Source: DASSKA01 sp963839365
GTDB lineage: Bacteria; Actinomycetota; Actinomycetes; Propionibacteriales; Nocardioidaceae
Reading direction: 5' to 3'
Length of the DNA: 64,000 nt
NCBI GenBank assembly: GCA_963839365.1
Contig: CAWIUT010000001.1
Span: 124,001-188,000, forward strand
Part shown: piece by piece, positions 41,611 to 50,611 of the stretch
How positions within the stretch are numbered: the first letter of the stretch is position 1
How the letters are laid out: each line of letters starts with the position of its first letter
Program-made: the position numbers and the translations under genes
Notes under the pieces: model-generated
Told to the model about the DNA's origin: nothing
Seen by the model: the letters and a program-made list of their open reading frames with translations, nothing else
Databases searched by the model: none

Positions 41611-41706
41611 CTCGAGCCCCGGCCAACACGCTCAGGTAGTTACTACGCGCAGCACGCGACCTTCTTGACCTTTCACGGCTCGTCCGGACGGGTGGATCAT
41701 CGAAGG

Positions 41707-43071
41707 ATGCGCCGTCTGCTGCTTGCCCTGGTGGTCCTGGCAGCCGCGACCGCGTGCACCGGCGGGCCCTCCGAGCCACGGGTCGAGCACGGCCCACCCC
41801 GCTCGCCGTACAGCACCCGAACCGCGCTTGAGAGCTGGCCGACGTACCACCAGAACTCCTACCGCAGCGGGCAGGTGGCCCGGGCCCCCCGGGGCCGGCT
41901 GCAGTGGGCCTGGCGCCGGCACCTGCACGGTTCGGTGTACGGCGAGCCGCTGCTGGTCAGCGGGGTCCTGGTGGTGGCCACCGAGACCGACGACGTTTAC
42001 GGCCTGCAGCCGCGCACCGGCCGGGTGCGCTGGCACGTCAGCCTGGGTGCGCCGCAGCCGCTGGCCGGCCTGCCCTGCGGTGACATCGGCCCGCTCGGGG
42101 TCACCGGCACCCCCGCCTACGACGCCGCGACCGGCTGGGTGTTCGTCGCCGCGGAGACCGCCGGCGGGCACCACACGCTGTGGGCGCTGGACCCGCGCAC
42201 GGGGGTCCGTCACTGGCACCGCAACCTGGACACCCAGCACCGCCGCGCCCCGAAGGCCGAGCAGCAGCGTGCCGCGCTGCTGGTCACCCGCGGCCGCGTG
42301 CTGACCGCCTTCGGCGGGCTGTTCGGCGACTGCGGCAACTACGTCGGCTACGTGACCTCGGTGGCCACGAACGGCCGCGGCCCGGTGCACAGCTACGCGG
42401 TCCCCACCGCGCGGGAGGCCGGCATCTGGGCGACCCCCGGGCCGGTGCTCGGCGAGAACGGCAACATCTACGTGGCCAGCGGAAACGGCGCAGTGAACGG
42501 GCGCTGGGACGGTAGCGACTCAGTCACCGAGCTGACGCCGGTGACGCTGCGCCGACGGGCGGTCTTCTCGCCCGGCTCCTGGCGCGCCGACAACACCAGC
42601 GACCTCGACCTCGGTTCGATGGCCCCGGCGGTGGTCCGCTCGGTGCACCGGCTGGTGACCGCCGGCAAGCGGGGCGTGGTGTACCTGCTCCGGCCGGGGC
42701 TGGGCGGGATCGGATCGGCGGTGCGGCACCTGGACGGTTGCGCGGCGTACGGCGGCGCGGCGGTGGTGGGCCGCACCGTGCTGCTGCCGTGCCGCGGCCA
42801 GAACGCGATCCGGGCGCTTCGGGTCGGCCCCTCCTCGCTGCAGTGGCGCTGGACAGCGCAGGGGGTGTACTCCTCCCCCGTGGTGGCGGGAAGGAAGGTG
42901 TACGCCGCGGACTCGCACAGCGGTGCGCTGGTGGTGCTGCGGCTCCGGGACGGAAAGGTGCTGCAGCGGCTGGCCGCCGGCCCCTTGCCGCACTTCTCCT
43001 CCCAGATCGTCTGCGGCGACTGGGTCTTCGTGCCGACCCTGCAGGGGGTGACCGCGTTCCGGGGCCGTTGA
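41707..43071 (+). CDS. Secreted lipoprotein with PQQ-like beta-propeller repeats
   Basis: 454 residues. A lipoprotein-type signal (MRRLLLALVVLAAATAC, Cys17) leads to repeated WD/PQQ-like blades: VATETDDVYGLQPRTGRVRW, VFVAAETAGGHHTLWALDP, PAVVRSVHRLVTAGKRGVVYLL and YSSPVVAGRKVYAADSHSG. No PQQ-enzyme active-site residues are evident, so it is probably a scaffold or sensor on the outer face of the membrane. ATG 41707 has GAAGG upstream. It stands alone between the IS110 element and a convergent phosphotransferase gene. Confidence 0.85.
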   Translation: MRRLLLALVVLAAATACTGGPSEPRVEHGPPRSPYSTRTALESWPTYHQNSYRSGQVARAPRGRLQWAWRRHLHGSVYGEPLLVSGVLVVATETDDVYGLQPRTGRVRWHVSLGAPQPLAGLPCGDIGPLGVTGTPAYDAATGWVFVAAETAGGHHTLWALDPRTGVRHWHRNLDTQHRRAPKAEQQRAALLVTRGRVLTAFGGLFGDCGNYVGYVTSVATNGRGPVHSYAVPTAREAGIWATPGPVLGENGNIYVASGNGAVNGRWDGSDSVTELTPVTLRRRAVFSPGSWRADNTSDLDLGSMAPAVVRSVHRLVTAGKRGVVYLLRPGLGGIGSAVRHLDGCAAYGGAAVVGRTVLLPCRGQNAIRALRVGPSSLQWRWTAQGVYSSPVVAGRKVYAADSHSGALVVLRLRDGKVLQRLAAGPLPHFSSQIVCGDWVFVPTLQGVTAFRGR

Positions 43072-43126
43072 GCCGAGGCAGGTCGCAGCGTCGGTAGCGG
43101 GCTGGAAAGCCGGCCGCTGGCGCTCG

Positions 43127-44071
43127 TCATACCGGGTAGCCGGCGTCGGCCAGGACGTTGCGGCCGACTGCCATGCGACTGGCTCGTCGCTCCGGCATGG
43201 TGCTCCAGTAGTACCAGATCATCAAGGTGATGGAGAGGGCCCACGCGCGGCCGCGTAGCCAGGTCGCGTCATCGACGCCGAGCCGTGTGCGGAACAGCTC
43301 CCTTGCGGGAGGATCAAGGATCTCCCAGGCCACCGCAAGGTCCACGGTGGGGTCGCCGACCGACAGGCCCCCGAAGTCCAGGACCGCGGCCAGCGCCCCG
43401 TCCCGGACCAACAGGTTCTCGGCCGCTAGGTCTCCGTGGTACCACCCCGGCGTCGTAGCGCCTGCTGGTTCGGGCAGGTTGATGGCTTCGTCCCAGATCT
43501 GCTCGGCAGCGTGCAGGTCGAGATCGAAGCCTTCCAGGGCCCGGCAACGCCCGATGTTGCGTCGGGTCACCTCGTCCATCGTCGCGAGCGGCTCGCCTCG
43601 GTACCACCGCAGCTGCGGGTCGGCGACCGCCTCTGTGGGTACCTGCGCTTGCCTCAGGGCTTCCAGGACTGCGGCGAGGCTCTTCGCCAGGTCTTCCCGT
43701 CGGGGGTCGACGGGCGTTTCCGGATCGACCACCTGGGGGTGTTCACCATCGATCCAGCGGACCACCGACCAGCTTTCCGGGTAGTCGCGGTCAGGTCCGA
43801 GCACGGCAACCACCTCGGGAACCGCCACGGGCATCGTCGGTCCCAGCAGCGGCAGCCATGTCGCCTCCTTGCGGATGGTCGCCGAGCCTCCGGGTTGGCG
43901 CGGCAGCCGCACCAGAAGCTCATCTCCCAGACGGAACAGCGCGTTGGTCGAACCGGTCGAAGCCAACCGGCGGACCGGCGCGTCGGCGTGCTCAGGCATC
44001 GCCCGTGCCACAAGAGCGCGGACCAGCGCGCCGCTGATCGGAATCTCGTCGGAATGGAGAGCTCGGGCCAC
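43127..44071 (-). CDS. Aminoglycoside phosphotransferase-family protein
   Basis: 314 residues. Kinase-like features: STGSTNALFRLGDELLVRLP near residue 40, catalytic loop WYHGDLAAENLLVRDG (about 207-222), and VLDFGGLSVGDPTVDLA (about 226-242). Similar chromosomal genes are annotated as APH(3')-type kinases, mostly of unknown substrate. The start is taken as GTG 44071 because the open frame upstream lacks family residues; a TAGGGT box about 12 bases upstream could be its -10. Third APH-fold gene in the window. Confidence 0.85.
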   Translation of the reverse strand: MARALHSDEIPISGALVRALVARAMPEHADAPVRRLASTGSTNALFRLGDELLVRLPRQPGGSATIRKEATWLPLLGPTMPVAVPEVVAVLGPDRDYPESWSVVRWIDGEHPQVVDPETPVDPRREDLAKSLAAVLEALRQAQVPTEAVADPQLRWYRGEPLATMDEVTRRNIGRCRALEGFDLDLHAAEQIWDEAINLPEPAGATTPGWYHGDLAAENLLVRDGALAAVLDFGGLSVGDPTVDLAVAWEILDPPARELFRTRLGVDDATWLRGRAWALSITLMIWYYWSTMPERRASRMAVGRNVLADAGYPV

Positions 44072-44283
44072 CCGTGGACTCAACCCTACCGTTCGGTCAT
44101 GCCGCAACCGACTTCCAAGCGCGCCCCAGCCGCGATGGCAGCCGATCCTGCCGATGAGGGACTGACCGGCCCTCGGCACCTGCACGGGCTAGACAACCCC
44201 AGCAGACCCTTCCAGGTGCCTCTGCCCGCGCCCACACTCAGATAAGGGCGCGCACGATGCCGCCCGGGCCCCGAGGAGGGCAC

Positions 44284-44586
44284 ATGGCTGATCTGCTCAT
44301 GCTCGATTTCGACGGACTTGACGAGGCTGCCTACGCCAAGGTCAACGCCGAGCTCGGCCTGGACTCGCACACCGGAGCAGGCGACTGGCCCGCAGGGCTG
44401 GTCACGCATGTCACTGGGGTCTCGGACAGCGGTCACGGCTACGTGGTCGAGGTCTGGGAGTCCCAGCAGGCCCAGGCCGATTTCATGAGCTCCCGGCTGG
44501 GTGCCGCCATGGCGGCAAGTGGCATCGCTGCCACGCCGCGCGTGACCTGGGCCCGTGTGGTGGGCCACCAGAACCCAGGCCTCTGA
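44284..44586 (+). CDS. Small conserved hypothetical protein
   Basis: 100 residues. LLMLDFDGLDEAAYAKVNAEL, LVTHVTGVSDSGHGYVVEVW and ADFMSSRLGAAMAASG suggest a dimeric alpha/beta-barrel (ABM-like) fold, but no family is certain. ATG 44284 has GAGGAGGG nine bases upstream, a strong site. It is probably expressed alone; the divergent phosphotransferase start lies 212 bases away. Confidence 0.65.
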   Translation: MADLLMLDFDGLDEAAYAKVNAELGLDSHTGAGDWPAGLVTHVTGVSDSGHGYVVEVWESQQAQADFMSSRLGAAMAASGIAATPRVTWARVVGHQNPGL

Positions 44587-45120
44587 CCTGCGCGGCCGGG
44601 TGAGCGCAGACTGTCGGCCCGCTCACCTGACGGTTCTCTCGCGTCCTACGCACCGGAAACCGACGTGGCTCATTGCGGTGTCGACCATCTGGGGCCGCCG
44701 TGCGGCCGGCCGGTAGCGCAGGCAGCTGGCGGGGGCTCTCGGCCGTGACGCCCGTGAGGTAGTCGAGCTGGTTGTGCCCGTCAAGGGGCACCTTGTACGC
44801 CGTACCGCCGAGGTCGCACCCCGCCTCGAGCCCGTCGTTGTGGCTGACGATGCCGTTGCGGACGGATGAGTCCCACTCCACCTGGTGAGCGTTTGTCCCC
44901 GCTGAGCCGTGTGGCGGCCACGGAACCGACCGCTTGTCGACGTGGACGGCCGCACGCGTTCTAGCAAACCAGAACGACGAACAACGCTGGACAGGCGTCC
45001 TCCAGGGCGTACCGTTATGGATTCACGCTGGGACCCGATCTCCACAGGGAGAGCCGCCCGGCTGGTCCAGAAGGGCGAGCGCCGCCATGATCCACACGCT
45101 GAGGTACCAGTCAGGGTCGG
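44587..45120. other. 534-base stretch without an intact gene; possible remnant
   Basis: No complete gene is supported. On the minus strand about 44,700-44,890 reads NGIVSHNDGLEAGCDLGGTA and YKVPLDGHNQLDYLTGVTAE, which looks protein-like, then loses character; I do not recognise it. On the plus strand 44,909-45,150 has two overlapping short frames that cannot be chosen between. The stretch is best read as decayed coding DNA. Confidence 0.4.
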
Positions 45121-45330
45121 ATGAGCAGTCGGCCGGCGCAAATGATTGAGTTCACCTTCCATAAGGGCACCTACACCGGGACCGGGCAGGCAGGCCGCCA
45201 GTGGCGGATCACCCGAGCCGTGGTCGGGTGGCACATGGAGTTCAACGACCCCGGTGACGTGTCTGCCACCTACGCGGGCACCTATGCCACCATCTTCGCG
45301 GCCCAGACTGAAGCTGGCCAGGATCACTGA
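45121..45330 (+). CDS. Small hypothetical protein
   Basis: 69 residues, or 62 if started at ATG 45142. The body FHKGTYTGTGQAGRQWRITR and GWHMEFNDPGDVSATYAGTY has balanced composition and alternating strands, so it is probably real. GGGTCGG precedes the ATG at 45121. No family recognised and no clear operon partner. Confidence 0.5.
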   Translation: MSSRPAQMIEFTFHKGTYTGTGQAGRQWRITRAVVGWHMEFNDPGDVSATYAGTYATIFAAQTEAGQDH

Positions 45331-45476
45331 GCTTGCCGGAAGGGTCAGGGCCTGAGGAGGACCCTGTGGCTCAGTGCGGTTTGCGGACGCCGCACCAGGT
45401 GGCCGGCTGTTCGCAGCCGTCGCTCACTGGCCCACTTCGGCAGCGCCGGGCCCGGACGGTGGACGCTGCGGGGCCT

Positions 45477-46214
45477 TCAGCCGCGGCGTGCGTTGTGGTG
45501 CGCGACGACCTCGCGGGCCACCTCGGCGAGCTTGACGTTCATGTCCTGGGAGGCCTTTCGCAAGATTTCGAACGCGATTTCGTCGTCCACCTTGTGGAAG
45601 GCCATCATCAACCCGACCGCCTTGCCGATCTCGCGGTTGGTGTGTAGTCCCCGCTGCAACGACGACGCCTGCTGCCGGCGGTGGGCGGCCAGCAACGAGA
45701 CCGACAAGAACGCGGCCACCACGGCTCCCTCATCCACTGAACGCTCGGTCAGGACGCCCGGAGCGTCTGAGAACAGGTTGAGCGCCCCGATCTTCTCTTC
45801 GTCGACGAGGAGCCGGAACCCTGCTACGCCACGCACGGGGGTCTCGTCCATGATCCGCGTGGCCAGACCCGGCCAGCGGGATTCCTCGGGAAGCGAGGCA
45901 TCGACGTAGGCGGCCTCGTTCCGCACCGCGTCCAGGCACGGCCCGTCGCCGAGCTCGCGTTCAAGGTCGTCGACTCGCGCCGCGATGTCGTCGGTGGCGG
46001 CCGCCGTGACGAAGCGGCTGCCTCGTTTGAGCATCAGGCTGGCGCGGTCACAGCCGGTGACGAGGGTGCGGGATGCCTCGCACAGCTTGGCGTACACGTC
46101 GTCGAAGTCGTCACTGTCGTACACGACTTCGGCAAGCCCCTGGAACAGCTTCGCCGCCTCAGCACCTCCCCGCTCGACCTGGGGCTCCGGCTCAGGCACC
46201 GTCGCTCCGGTCAC
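45477..46214 (-). CDS. GAF and ANTAR domain transcription antitermination regulator
   Basis: 245 residues. A GAF sensor domain covers about 35-165 (CDRASLMLKRGSRFVTAAAT, ELGDGPCLDAVRN, PVRGVAGFRLLVDEEKIGAL). The C-terminal 55 residues are an ANTAR RNA-binding domain (REIGKAVGLMMAFHKVDDEIAFEILRKAS split over about 190-218, then LAEVAREVV). Such proteins bind paired hairpins in nascent RNA and prevent termination. The GTG start at 46214 has GGAGGGGG upstream; an in-frame GTG at 46283 adds 23 residues without domain match. Its RNA targets are not evident nearby. Confidence 0.88.
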   Translation of the reverse strand: MTGATVPEPEPQVERGGAEAAKLFQGLAEVVYDSDDFDDVYAKLCEASRTLVTGCDRASLMLKRGSRFVTAAATDDIAARVDDLERELGDGPCLDAVRNEAAYVDASLPEESRWPGLATRIMDETPVRGVAGFRLLVDEEKIGALNLFSDAPGVLTERSVDEGAVVAAFLSVSLLAAHRRQQASSLQRGLHTNREIGKAVGLMMAFHKVDDEIAFEILRKASQDMNVKLAEVAREVVAHHNARRG

Positions 46215-46503
46215 AGTGGCGCCCCCTCCCGGCTGGTGTCTTCCACGCCGCAAGGGTCCGCGCGGGAACTCTCCTGAACTCACTCATGTTGCCTCCGGCC
46301 GCCAGGCAGCCTGACCTCGCTCGCATTCGGGTGGCACGCCGCCCCCGTAGCTCAAGGCGCACACAACATCGGTTGCCCAGGCCTGCGGCAACGTACACCC
46401 CATCGCAACAACCATGTCTTGGCGTGCCGGATCTTCTCCGCCTTCTACGCGGTCGCCGGTGAGTGTGACCCGGTGGCCACGCTGCAGAGCTTCATCACCC
46501 CAT

Positions 46504-46659
46504 GATGAAGCGGATCGCTCGAGACCGGCCCGGCGACCTCGGCACCGACCTGTCGCGCGACTACGTCTACACCGAATGGGACGGCGTGAAGCGCTTCGCC
46601 GAGCACTTCGCCACCGATCTCGCTTCGGGCTTCACCGCCGGGGACCTCGAGAGCTCATG
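46504..46659 (+). CDS. Short ORF, possible gene fragment
   Basis: 51 codons from ATG 46504 to TGA 46659: DRPGDLGTDLSRDYVYTEWD then GVKRFAEHFATDLASGFTAG. The composition is protein-like, but there is no ribosome site and no family I recognise. It lies among fragments, so it may be the end of a deleted gene. Confidence 0.3.
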
Positions 46660-46674
46660 AGGAGGCGGCCACCG

Positions 46675-46893
46675 ATGAAGGCACGACCACAGCGGGCCGA
46701 CAGCTGGCCGAGACATGTCGCGCTGGGTGATGTCTCCCTGTACCTCGACTCATCGATGACCTGGGAGAACCTCACGGCAGACGCCGACGCATTGCGCCAG
46801 CACCTCGGATTCGGGAAGTGGGCCGTCCTCGGCCACTCGTTCGGAGGACACGTGGCCCTGGAGTACGCATTGCGGTACCCCGATCGCGTGTCA
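46675..46893 (+). pseudogene. Alpha/beta hydrolase fragment (proline iminopeptidase-like)
   Basis: An internal piece only. LTADADALRQHLGFGKWAVL is followed by the nucleophile elbow GHSFGGHVALEYALRYPDRV, the hallmark of proline iminopeptidase-like hydrolases. The N-terminal oxyanion region and everything after DRVS (acid and His of the triad) are absent. The break coincides with the stop codon of the oppositely oriented hydrolase at 46,891, which marks a recombination junction. Confidence 0.75.
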
Positions 46894-47391
46894 CGACTCG
46901 GCCAGCTTCCGGTCCAGCCAGCCAGCGGACTCCTCGACTGAGGTCCGCGGCAGGTCCAGGTGACCGCCAGGGTTCTCGACCAGGGTCTTGTCAGCCGAGC
47001 CGAGCGCGTCGAAGAGCGCCCGGCAGGCGTCGGGCTGCACCAGGTCGTCGTCGGACTGGACGTAGAACAGCACCGGGGCGGTGACGAGCGGCGCCGAGGT
47101 AGCCGGGCCGTCGGCAAGCCCGAGCACCGCGGCGGTGACCAGCGGTTCGGCGGCGAGCAGCGGCAGCCCGACCCGGGCGCCCTGGGAGATGCCCCAGAAT
47201 CCGAACGGGCCGAGATGCTCAGCGAGCAGAACCGGAACGCCGTCGAGCGAACGAACGACGGCGACCGCGTACCCGCGGTGGGTGAGGCTCCTGGCGCGGG
47301 CGACGACGCTGGGCGAGGTGTGGTCCTGGCCGCCGCCCGGAGCGAGCAAGATCATTCCGCGCTCGGGCGCATCAGGGTTGAACAGGTGCAC
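46891..47391 (-). CDS. Short dienelactone hydrolase-like alpha/beta hydrolase
   Basis: 166 residues. RGMILLAPGGGQDHTS supplies the oxyanion loop, GFWGISQGARVGLPLL the nucleophile Ser (about 70), FYVQSDDDLVQPD the acid and NPGGHLDLPR the catalytic His, so a full triad is present despite a short length. The GTG start at 47391 has GGAGGG five bases upstream. It may be a compact carboxylic-ester hydrolase. Its stop lies at the break of the opposing hydrolase fragment. Confidence 0.7.
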   Translation of the reverse strand: MHLFNPDAPERGMILLAPGGGQDHTSPSVVARARSLTHRGYAVAVVRSLDGVPVLLAEHLGPFGFWGISQGARVGLPLLAAEPLVTAAVLGLADGPATSAPLVTAPVLFYVQSDDDLVQPDACRALFDALGSADKTLVENPGGHLDLPRTSVEESAGWLDRKLAES

Positions 47392-47444
47392 GAGGGCCCT
47401 CCAGGGTGTGTGCGGGCACCCCGGCGGCCGATGTCAGCCGCGGG

Positions 47445-47879
47445 TCAGACGTCCTTCATCTCCTTGCCGTGCACCATGACGGCCCAGATGACCAGGATGT
47501 CGATGGTGATCACCGTGATCGACCACAGTGGCGCAACGTTCAACGACACGAAGTGGCTGATCAGGCTGCCGGCGGCAACGAACACAGCCACGACCCGCGC
47601 GAACATGCTGCCGCGCAACAGCGCAGCACCGATCGAGAAGACAACCAGGCCGACGAACATGCTCCACCAGCCCCAGCCATAGGGACTGCCGAAAGGTACG
47701 CCGTTGTTGTTCCACATGGTCCAGTTGTTGTTGATGACGGCGAGGAAGCCCACGATGCCGGAGAGGGCGCCGCTGAGCATCATCATGAAGGCCGCGAACG
47801 AAACCCATCCGGTCCAACCTGTGGCCTCAGTCGGCGCGGTTGGCGTGGTGGAGGGGCGGTGTAGCTGAGTGCTGGACAT
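47445..47879 (-). CDS. DUF7144-type membrane protein
   Basis: 144 residues with four hydrophobic segments (from about 25, 70, 93 and 117). The TGWTGWVSFAAFMMMLSGAL start and INNNWTMWNNNGVPFG loop fit the actinobacterial DUF7144 family as I recall it. Function unknown. ATG 47879 has GGAGCATC upstream. It stands between the hydrolase gene and tRNA-Ala. Confidence 0.75.
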   Translation of the reverse strand: MSSTQLHRPSTTPTAPTEATGWTGWVSFAAFMMMLSGALSGIVGFLAVINNNWTMWNNNGVPFGSPYGWGWWSMFVGLVVFSIGAALLRGSMFARVVAVFVAAGSLISHFVSLNVAPLWSITVITIDILVIWAVMVHGKEMKDV

Positions 47880-48092
47880 GATGCTCCTTCGGGGCGCGGC
47901 GTGGTTGCCGCGGTTGTCCTTTCAGACTTCCCTTCGGCGCTGGCCGGGAACAGGGACCAACGACCCGGCGTGAGGCGACCATCTGCGCTTCTGGAATGGC
48001 GGGGCCGAACGACCTCAGCGGGGACATGACGACAACTTCGCCAGCGAGGGGAGATGAGGCCCCGACCCGCGGCGAAGCAGGCCCAGGGGTCG

Positions 48093-48168
<76 letters not shown>

Positions 48169-48259
48169 GCCGCCCGAAGCATGCCGGGCAACCAGGGAAT
48201 CGTATCCAACGCGGACGCCGGACGCGAAATCGGCCCCGCCGGGCACCCCAGGTGACGCC

Positions 48260-48958
48260 TCACACGTCGTCAGGGCGCCCAGCCGGCGCGTGGTGCCCCG
48301 GCCGCACGGACTCGTTGTAGCCGACCAGCCGCCGCTGCCCGGTGGCGTACTCCTCGACCGTGGCCCAGCCGCAGTTGTCCATCCCCCGCAGGGCCGGGTA
48401 GGCCTCCGGCGGCCAGCCGAGCAGCCCGATCAACCCCACCTTGAGACAGGCGCCGTGCATCACCACGATCCCGGTCTCGCCGTCGGCCAGAGCGGCCAGG
48501 GCCTCCTCCAGGGCGGGCACCACGCGGCGGGCGACCTCGGAGGCCACCTCCGCGCCCGGCACCCGCTGCTGGTCGTCGCCCGAGATCCAGGAGGCGTGCG
48601 CGGCGGGGAAGCGATCGGCGAACTCGGCGAGCGTCATCCCCTCGCGCTCGCCGACGTCGAACTCCCGCAGCCGGGCGTCGTACTTGACCGGCAGCCCGGT
48701 GGCGCGCTCCAGGGGCGCACAGGTCTGCCGGGCTCGCGTCAGGTCCGAGCACCACAGCGCCGCGGGCCGCAGCGAGCAGAGGTACGGCGCGGCGGCGGAG
48801 GCTTGCTGCTTCCCCACCGCGTCCAACCCGACATCGGCATGCCCCTGGGCGCGACCGCAGTCGTTCCAGGCGGTCCGACCGTGCCGGAGCAGGATCAGGC
48901 GGCGGCCCGCCTGCAGGGGGCCCGTCGAGGGCGGCCCGCTCTGTCCGGCCCCGCTCAA
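48260..48958 (-). CDS. Histidine phosphatase family protein (phosphoglycerate mutase-like)
   Basis: About 232 residues. The catalytic LILLRHGRTAWN (nucleophile His) is near residue 23 of this model, the acid in RLREFDVGEREG and the second His in IVVMHGACLKVG. Substrate not predictable. The TTG at 48958 overlaps the rsfS stop as TTGA, which suggests coupling; the GTG at 49027 would overlap rsfS by 72 bases. The gene sits between rsfS and tRNA-Ala as in related genomes. Confidence 0.85.
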   Translation of the reverse strand: MSGAGQSGPPSTGPLQAGRRLILLRHGRTAWNDCGRAQGHADVGLDAVGKQQASAAAPYLCSLRPAALWCSDLTRARQTCAPLERATGLPVKYDARLREFDVGEREGMTLAEFADRFPAAHASWISGDDQQRVPGAEVASEVARRVVPALEEALAALADGETGIVVMHGACLKVGLIGLLGWPPEAYPALRGMDNCGWATVEEYATGQRRLVGYNESVRPGHHAPAGRPDDV

Positions 48959-49347
48959 CCCGAGGTCCCCGGCCCGCGACCGGAGCTGACCGACTCGGGC
49001 AGGTCGATCAGCGGGCAGTCCCGCCACAGCCGCTCCAGGGCGTAGAACGCCCGTTCCTCCTCGTGCTGGACGTGTACGACCACCTCGGCGTAGTCGATGA
49101 GCACCCAGCGCCCGTCACGCTCGCCCTCGCGACGGACCGGCTTGGCGCCGATGGCCCGCAGCCGGTCCTCGATCTCGTCGACGACGGCACGCACCTGCCG
49201 GTCGTTCTGGGCCGAGCACAGCAAGAACGCGTCGGTGATCACCAGCTGCTCGGAGACGTCGAAGGCCACGATGTTCTCGGCGAGCTTGTCCGAGGCGGCC
49301 TGCGCGGCCGTGCGGACCAGCTCCAGAGCTCTCTCAGTCGCGGTCAC
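48955..49347 (-). CDS. rsfS: Ribosome silencing factor RsfS
   Basis: 130 residues. ASDKLAENIVAFDVSEQLVITD and FLLCSAQNDRQVRAVVDEIE, then GRWVLIDYAEVVVHVQHEEE and RAFYALERLWRD are the Iojap/RsfS pattern throughout. It binds L14 and blocks subunit joining during starvation. GTG 49347 has AGGAGG upstream and overlaps the nadD stop by four bases, so nadD-rsfS are coupled. Confidence 0.96.
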   Translation of the reverse strand: MTATERALELVRTAAQAASDKLAENIVAFDVSEQLVITDAFLLCSAQNDRQVRAVVDEIEDRLRAIGAKPVRREGERDGRWVLIDYAEVVVHVQHEEERAFYALERLWRDCPLIDLPESVSSGRGPGTSG

Positions 49348-49997
49348 GAGCCTCCTAGGGTCGGTTCGGACGTCTGCTTGGTGTACAGGGAGTACTTGTT
49401 GATGTACTGCACCACCCCGTCCGGGACGAGGTACCACACCGGCTCCCCCGCGGCCTGCCGCTTGCGACAGTCGCTGGAGGAGATGGCCAGCGCCGGGATC
49501 TCCACGATGGTGACCCGGGCGTCCGGGATCCCTTCGAGGGTGGAGGCGTCCATCTCGTAGCCGGGCCGGGTACAGCCGACGAAGTGGGCGAGGTTGAACA
49601 GCTCCTCGGCGTCCCGCCACGTGAAGATGTCCCCCAGCGCATCGGCGCCGGTGATGAAGTACAGCTGCGCGTCCGGCATCAGCCGGTGCAGGTCCCGCAG
49701 GGTGTCGATGGTGTACGTCGGACCCTCGCGGTCGATGTCGACCCGGGAGACCCAGAACCTGGGGTTCGACGCGGTGGCGATGACCGTCATCAGGTAGCGG
49801 TCCTCCGCCGGCGAGACCTCACGGCCGGACTTCTGCCACGGCTCGCCGGTGGGCACGAAGACCACCTCGTCGAGGTCGAACCACGCCTGAACCTCGCTGG
49901 CGGCGACCAGGTGGCCGTGGTGCACGGGATCGAACGTGCCCCCCATCACCCCCACGCGGCGGCGCGCGTGGCGCGGGGGGAGTCCGATCTCGGTCAC
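49344..49997 (-). CDS. nadD: Nicotinate-nucleotide adenylyltransferase
   Basis: 217 residues. The nucleotidyltransferase motif GVMGGTFDPVHHGHLVAASE (about 16-35) and the C-terminal ISSSDCRKR (ISSTxIR-like) are both present, with FVPTGEPWQK between. It makes nicotinate adenine dinucleotide from NaMN and ATP in NAD synthesis. GTG start at 49997. First gene of the nadD-rsfS-phosphatase run. Confidence 0.96.
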   Translation of the reverse strand: MTEIGLPPRHARRRVGVMGGTFDPVHHGHLVAASEVQAWFDLDEVVFVPTGEPWQKSGREVSPAEDRYLMTVIATASNPRFWVSRVDIDREGPTYTIDTLRDLHRLMPDAQLYFITGADALGDIFTWRDAEELFNLAHFVGCTRPGYEMDASTLEGIPDARVTIVEIPALAISSSDCRKRQAAGEPVWYLVPDGVVQYINKYSLYTKQTSEPTLGGS

Positions 49998-50024
49998 GCC
50001 GGCTCAGCGAGGTCGGTCATCGGC

Positions 50025-50171
50025 TCAGGTGTGCTCCCGCCCACCACCGATGGCGAGCAGGATGAGCATCGCGATGATGAAGGCGAGCAGGATGATCCCG
50101 CCGACCAGCCATTTGTTGATCCCGTCGGACGAGGCCGCGGCAGCGGCCGTGATCAGGGGCGCGAACGACAT
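50025..50171 (-). CDS. Small single-helix membrane protein
   Basis: 48 residues with one hydrophobic helix (WLVGGIILLAFIIAMLILL, about 21-39). ATG 50171 has AAGGTG upstream. It lies 27 bases upstream of nadD on the same strand, so it may be co-transcribed. Function unknown; too short for a family call. Confidence 0.6.
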   Translation of the reverse strand: MSFAPLITAAAAASSDGINKWLVGGIILLAFIIAMLILLAIGGGREHT

Positions 50172-50194
50172 GGGCAACACCTTACCGTGACCCG

Positions 50195-50542
50195 TCAGAA
50201 GGGCAGCGGGGTGACCTCGGAGAGGTCGGCGACGGCGTACTCCACGCCCCGGCCGAGGAAGACCTGTCGCTCCAGGACCTCCAGCCCGACGACCTCCCAG
50301 CGAGGGAGCCCGGCCGAGTCGCGGTACTCGTTCCACACCCGCAGCGCCAGGGACGACGCGTCGAGCAGGCTCTCGGCCTCCTCCCAGTACTGGATCTCCG
50401 CGCGGGTGGCGGCGTACTTCAGGGAGTGCAGAAAGGGACGCTGGTCGCTGAGCCGGCGCAAGCCACCGCGGACGATGAGGGGCTCGACGGGGTCACCTGC
50501 AACCGTGACGGTCACGTGCCAAAGCCGGCAGGGCTCACGCAC
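50195..50542 (-). CDS. Conserved hypothetical protein
   Basis: 115 residues, soluble. LWHVTVTVAGDPVEPLIVRG, LRRLSDQRPFLHSLKYAATR, AEIQYWEEAESLLDASSLAL and the tail GVEYAVADLSEVTPLPF give well-ordered coding character; no family recognised. Start at GTG 50542 or a GTG nine codons in. It lies between proB and nadD, where many relatives carry proA. Confidence 0.65.
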   Translation of the reverse strand: MREPCRLWHVTVTVAGDPVEPLIVRGGLRRLSDQRPFLHSLKYAATRAEIQYWEEAESLLDASSLALRVWNEYRDSAGLPRWEVVGLEVLERQVFLGRGVEYAVADLSEVTPLPF

Positions 50543-50611
50543 AGATCACCTCTCGTCCCGGGGGCCGCCGTTCCTGGTAGCCCAAGTGTGGCCCGATGTG
50601 GACGCCTTCAC

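Noticed and set aside
40178..41797. Longer start for the second IS110 transposase at 41797
   Set aside because: The extra 82 residues are Arg/Ser-rich without family similarity and cross the promoter-proximal hairpin; ATG 41551 has a strong ribosome site.
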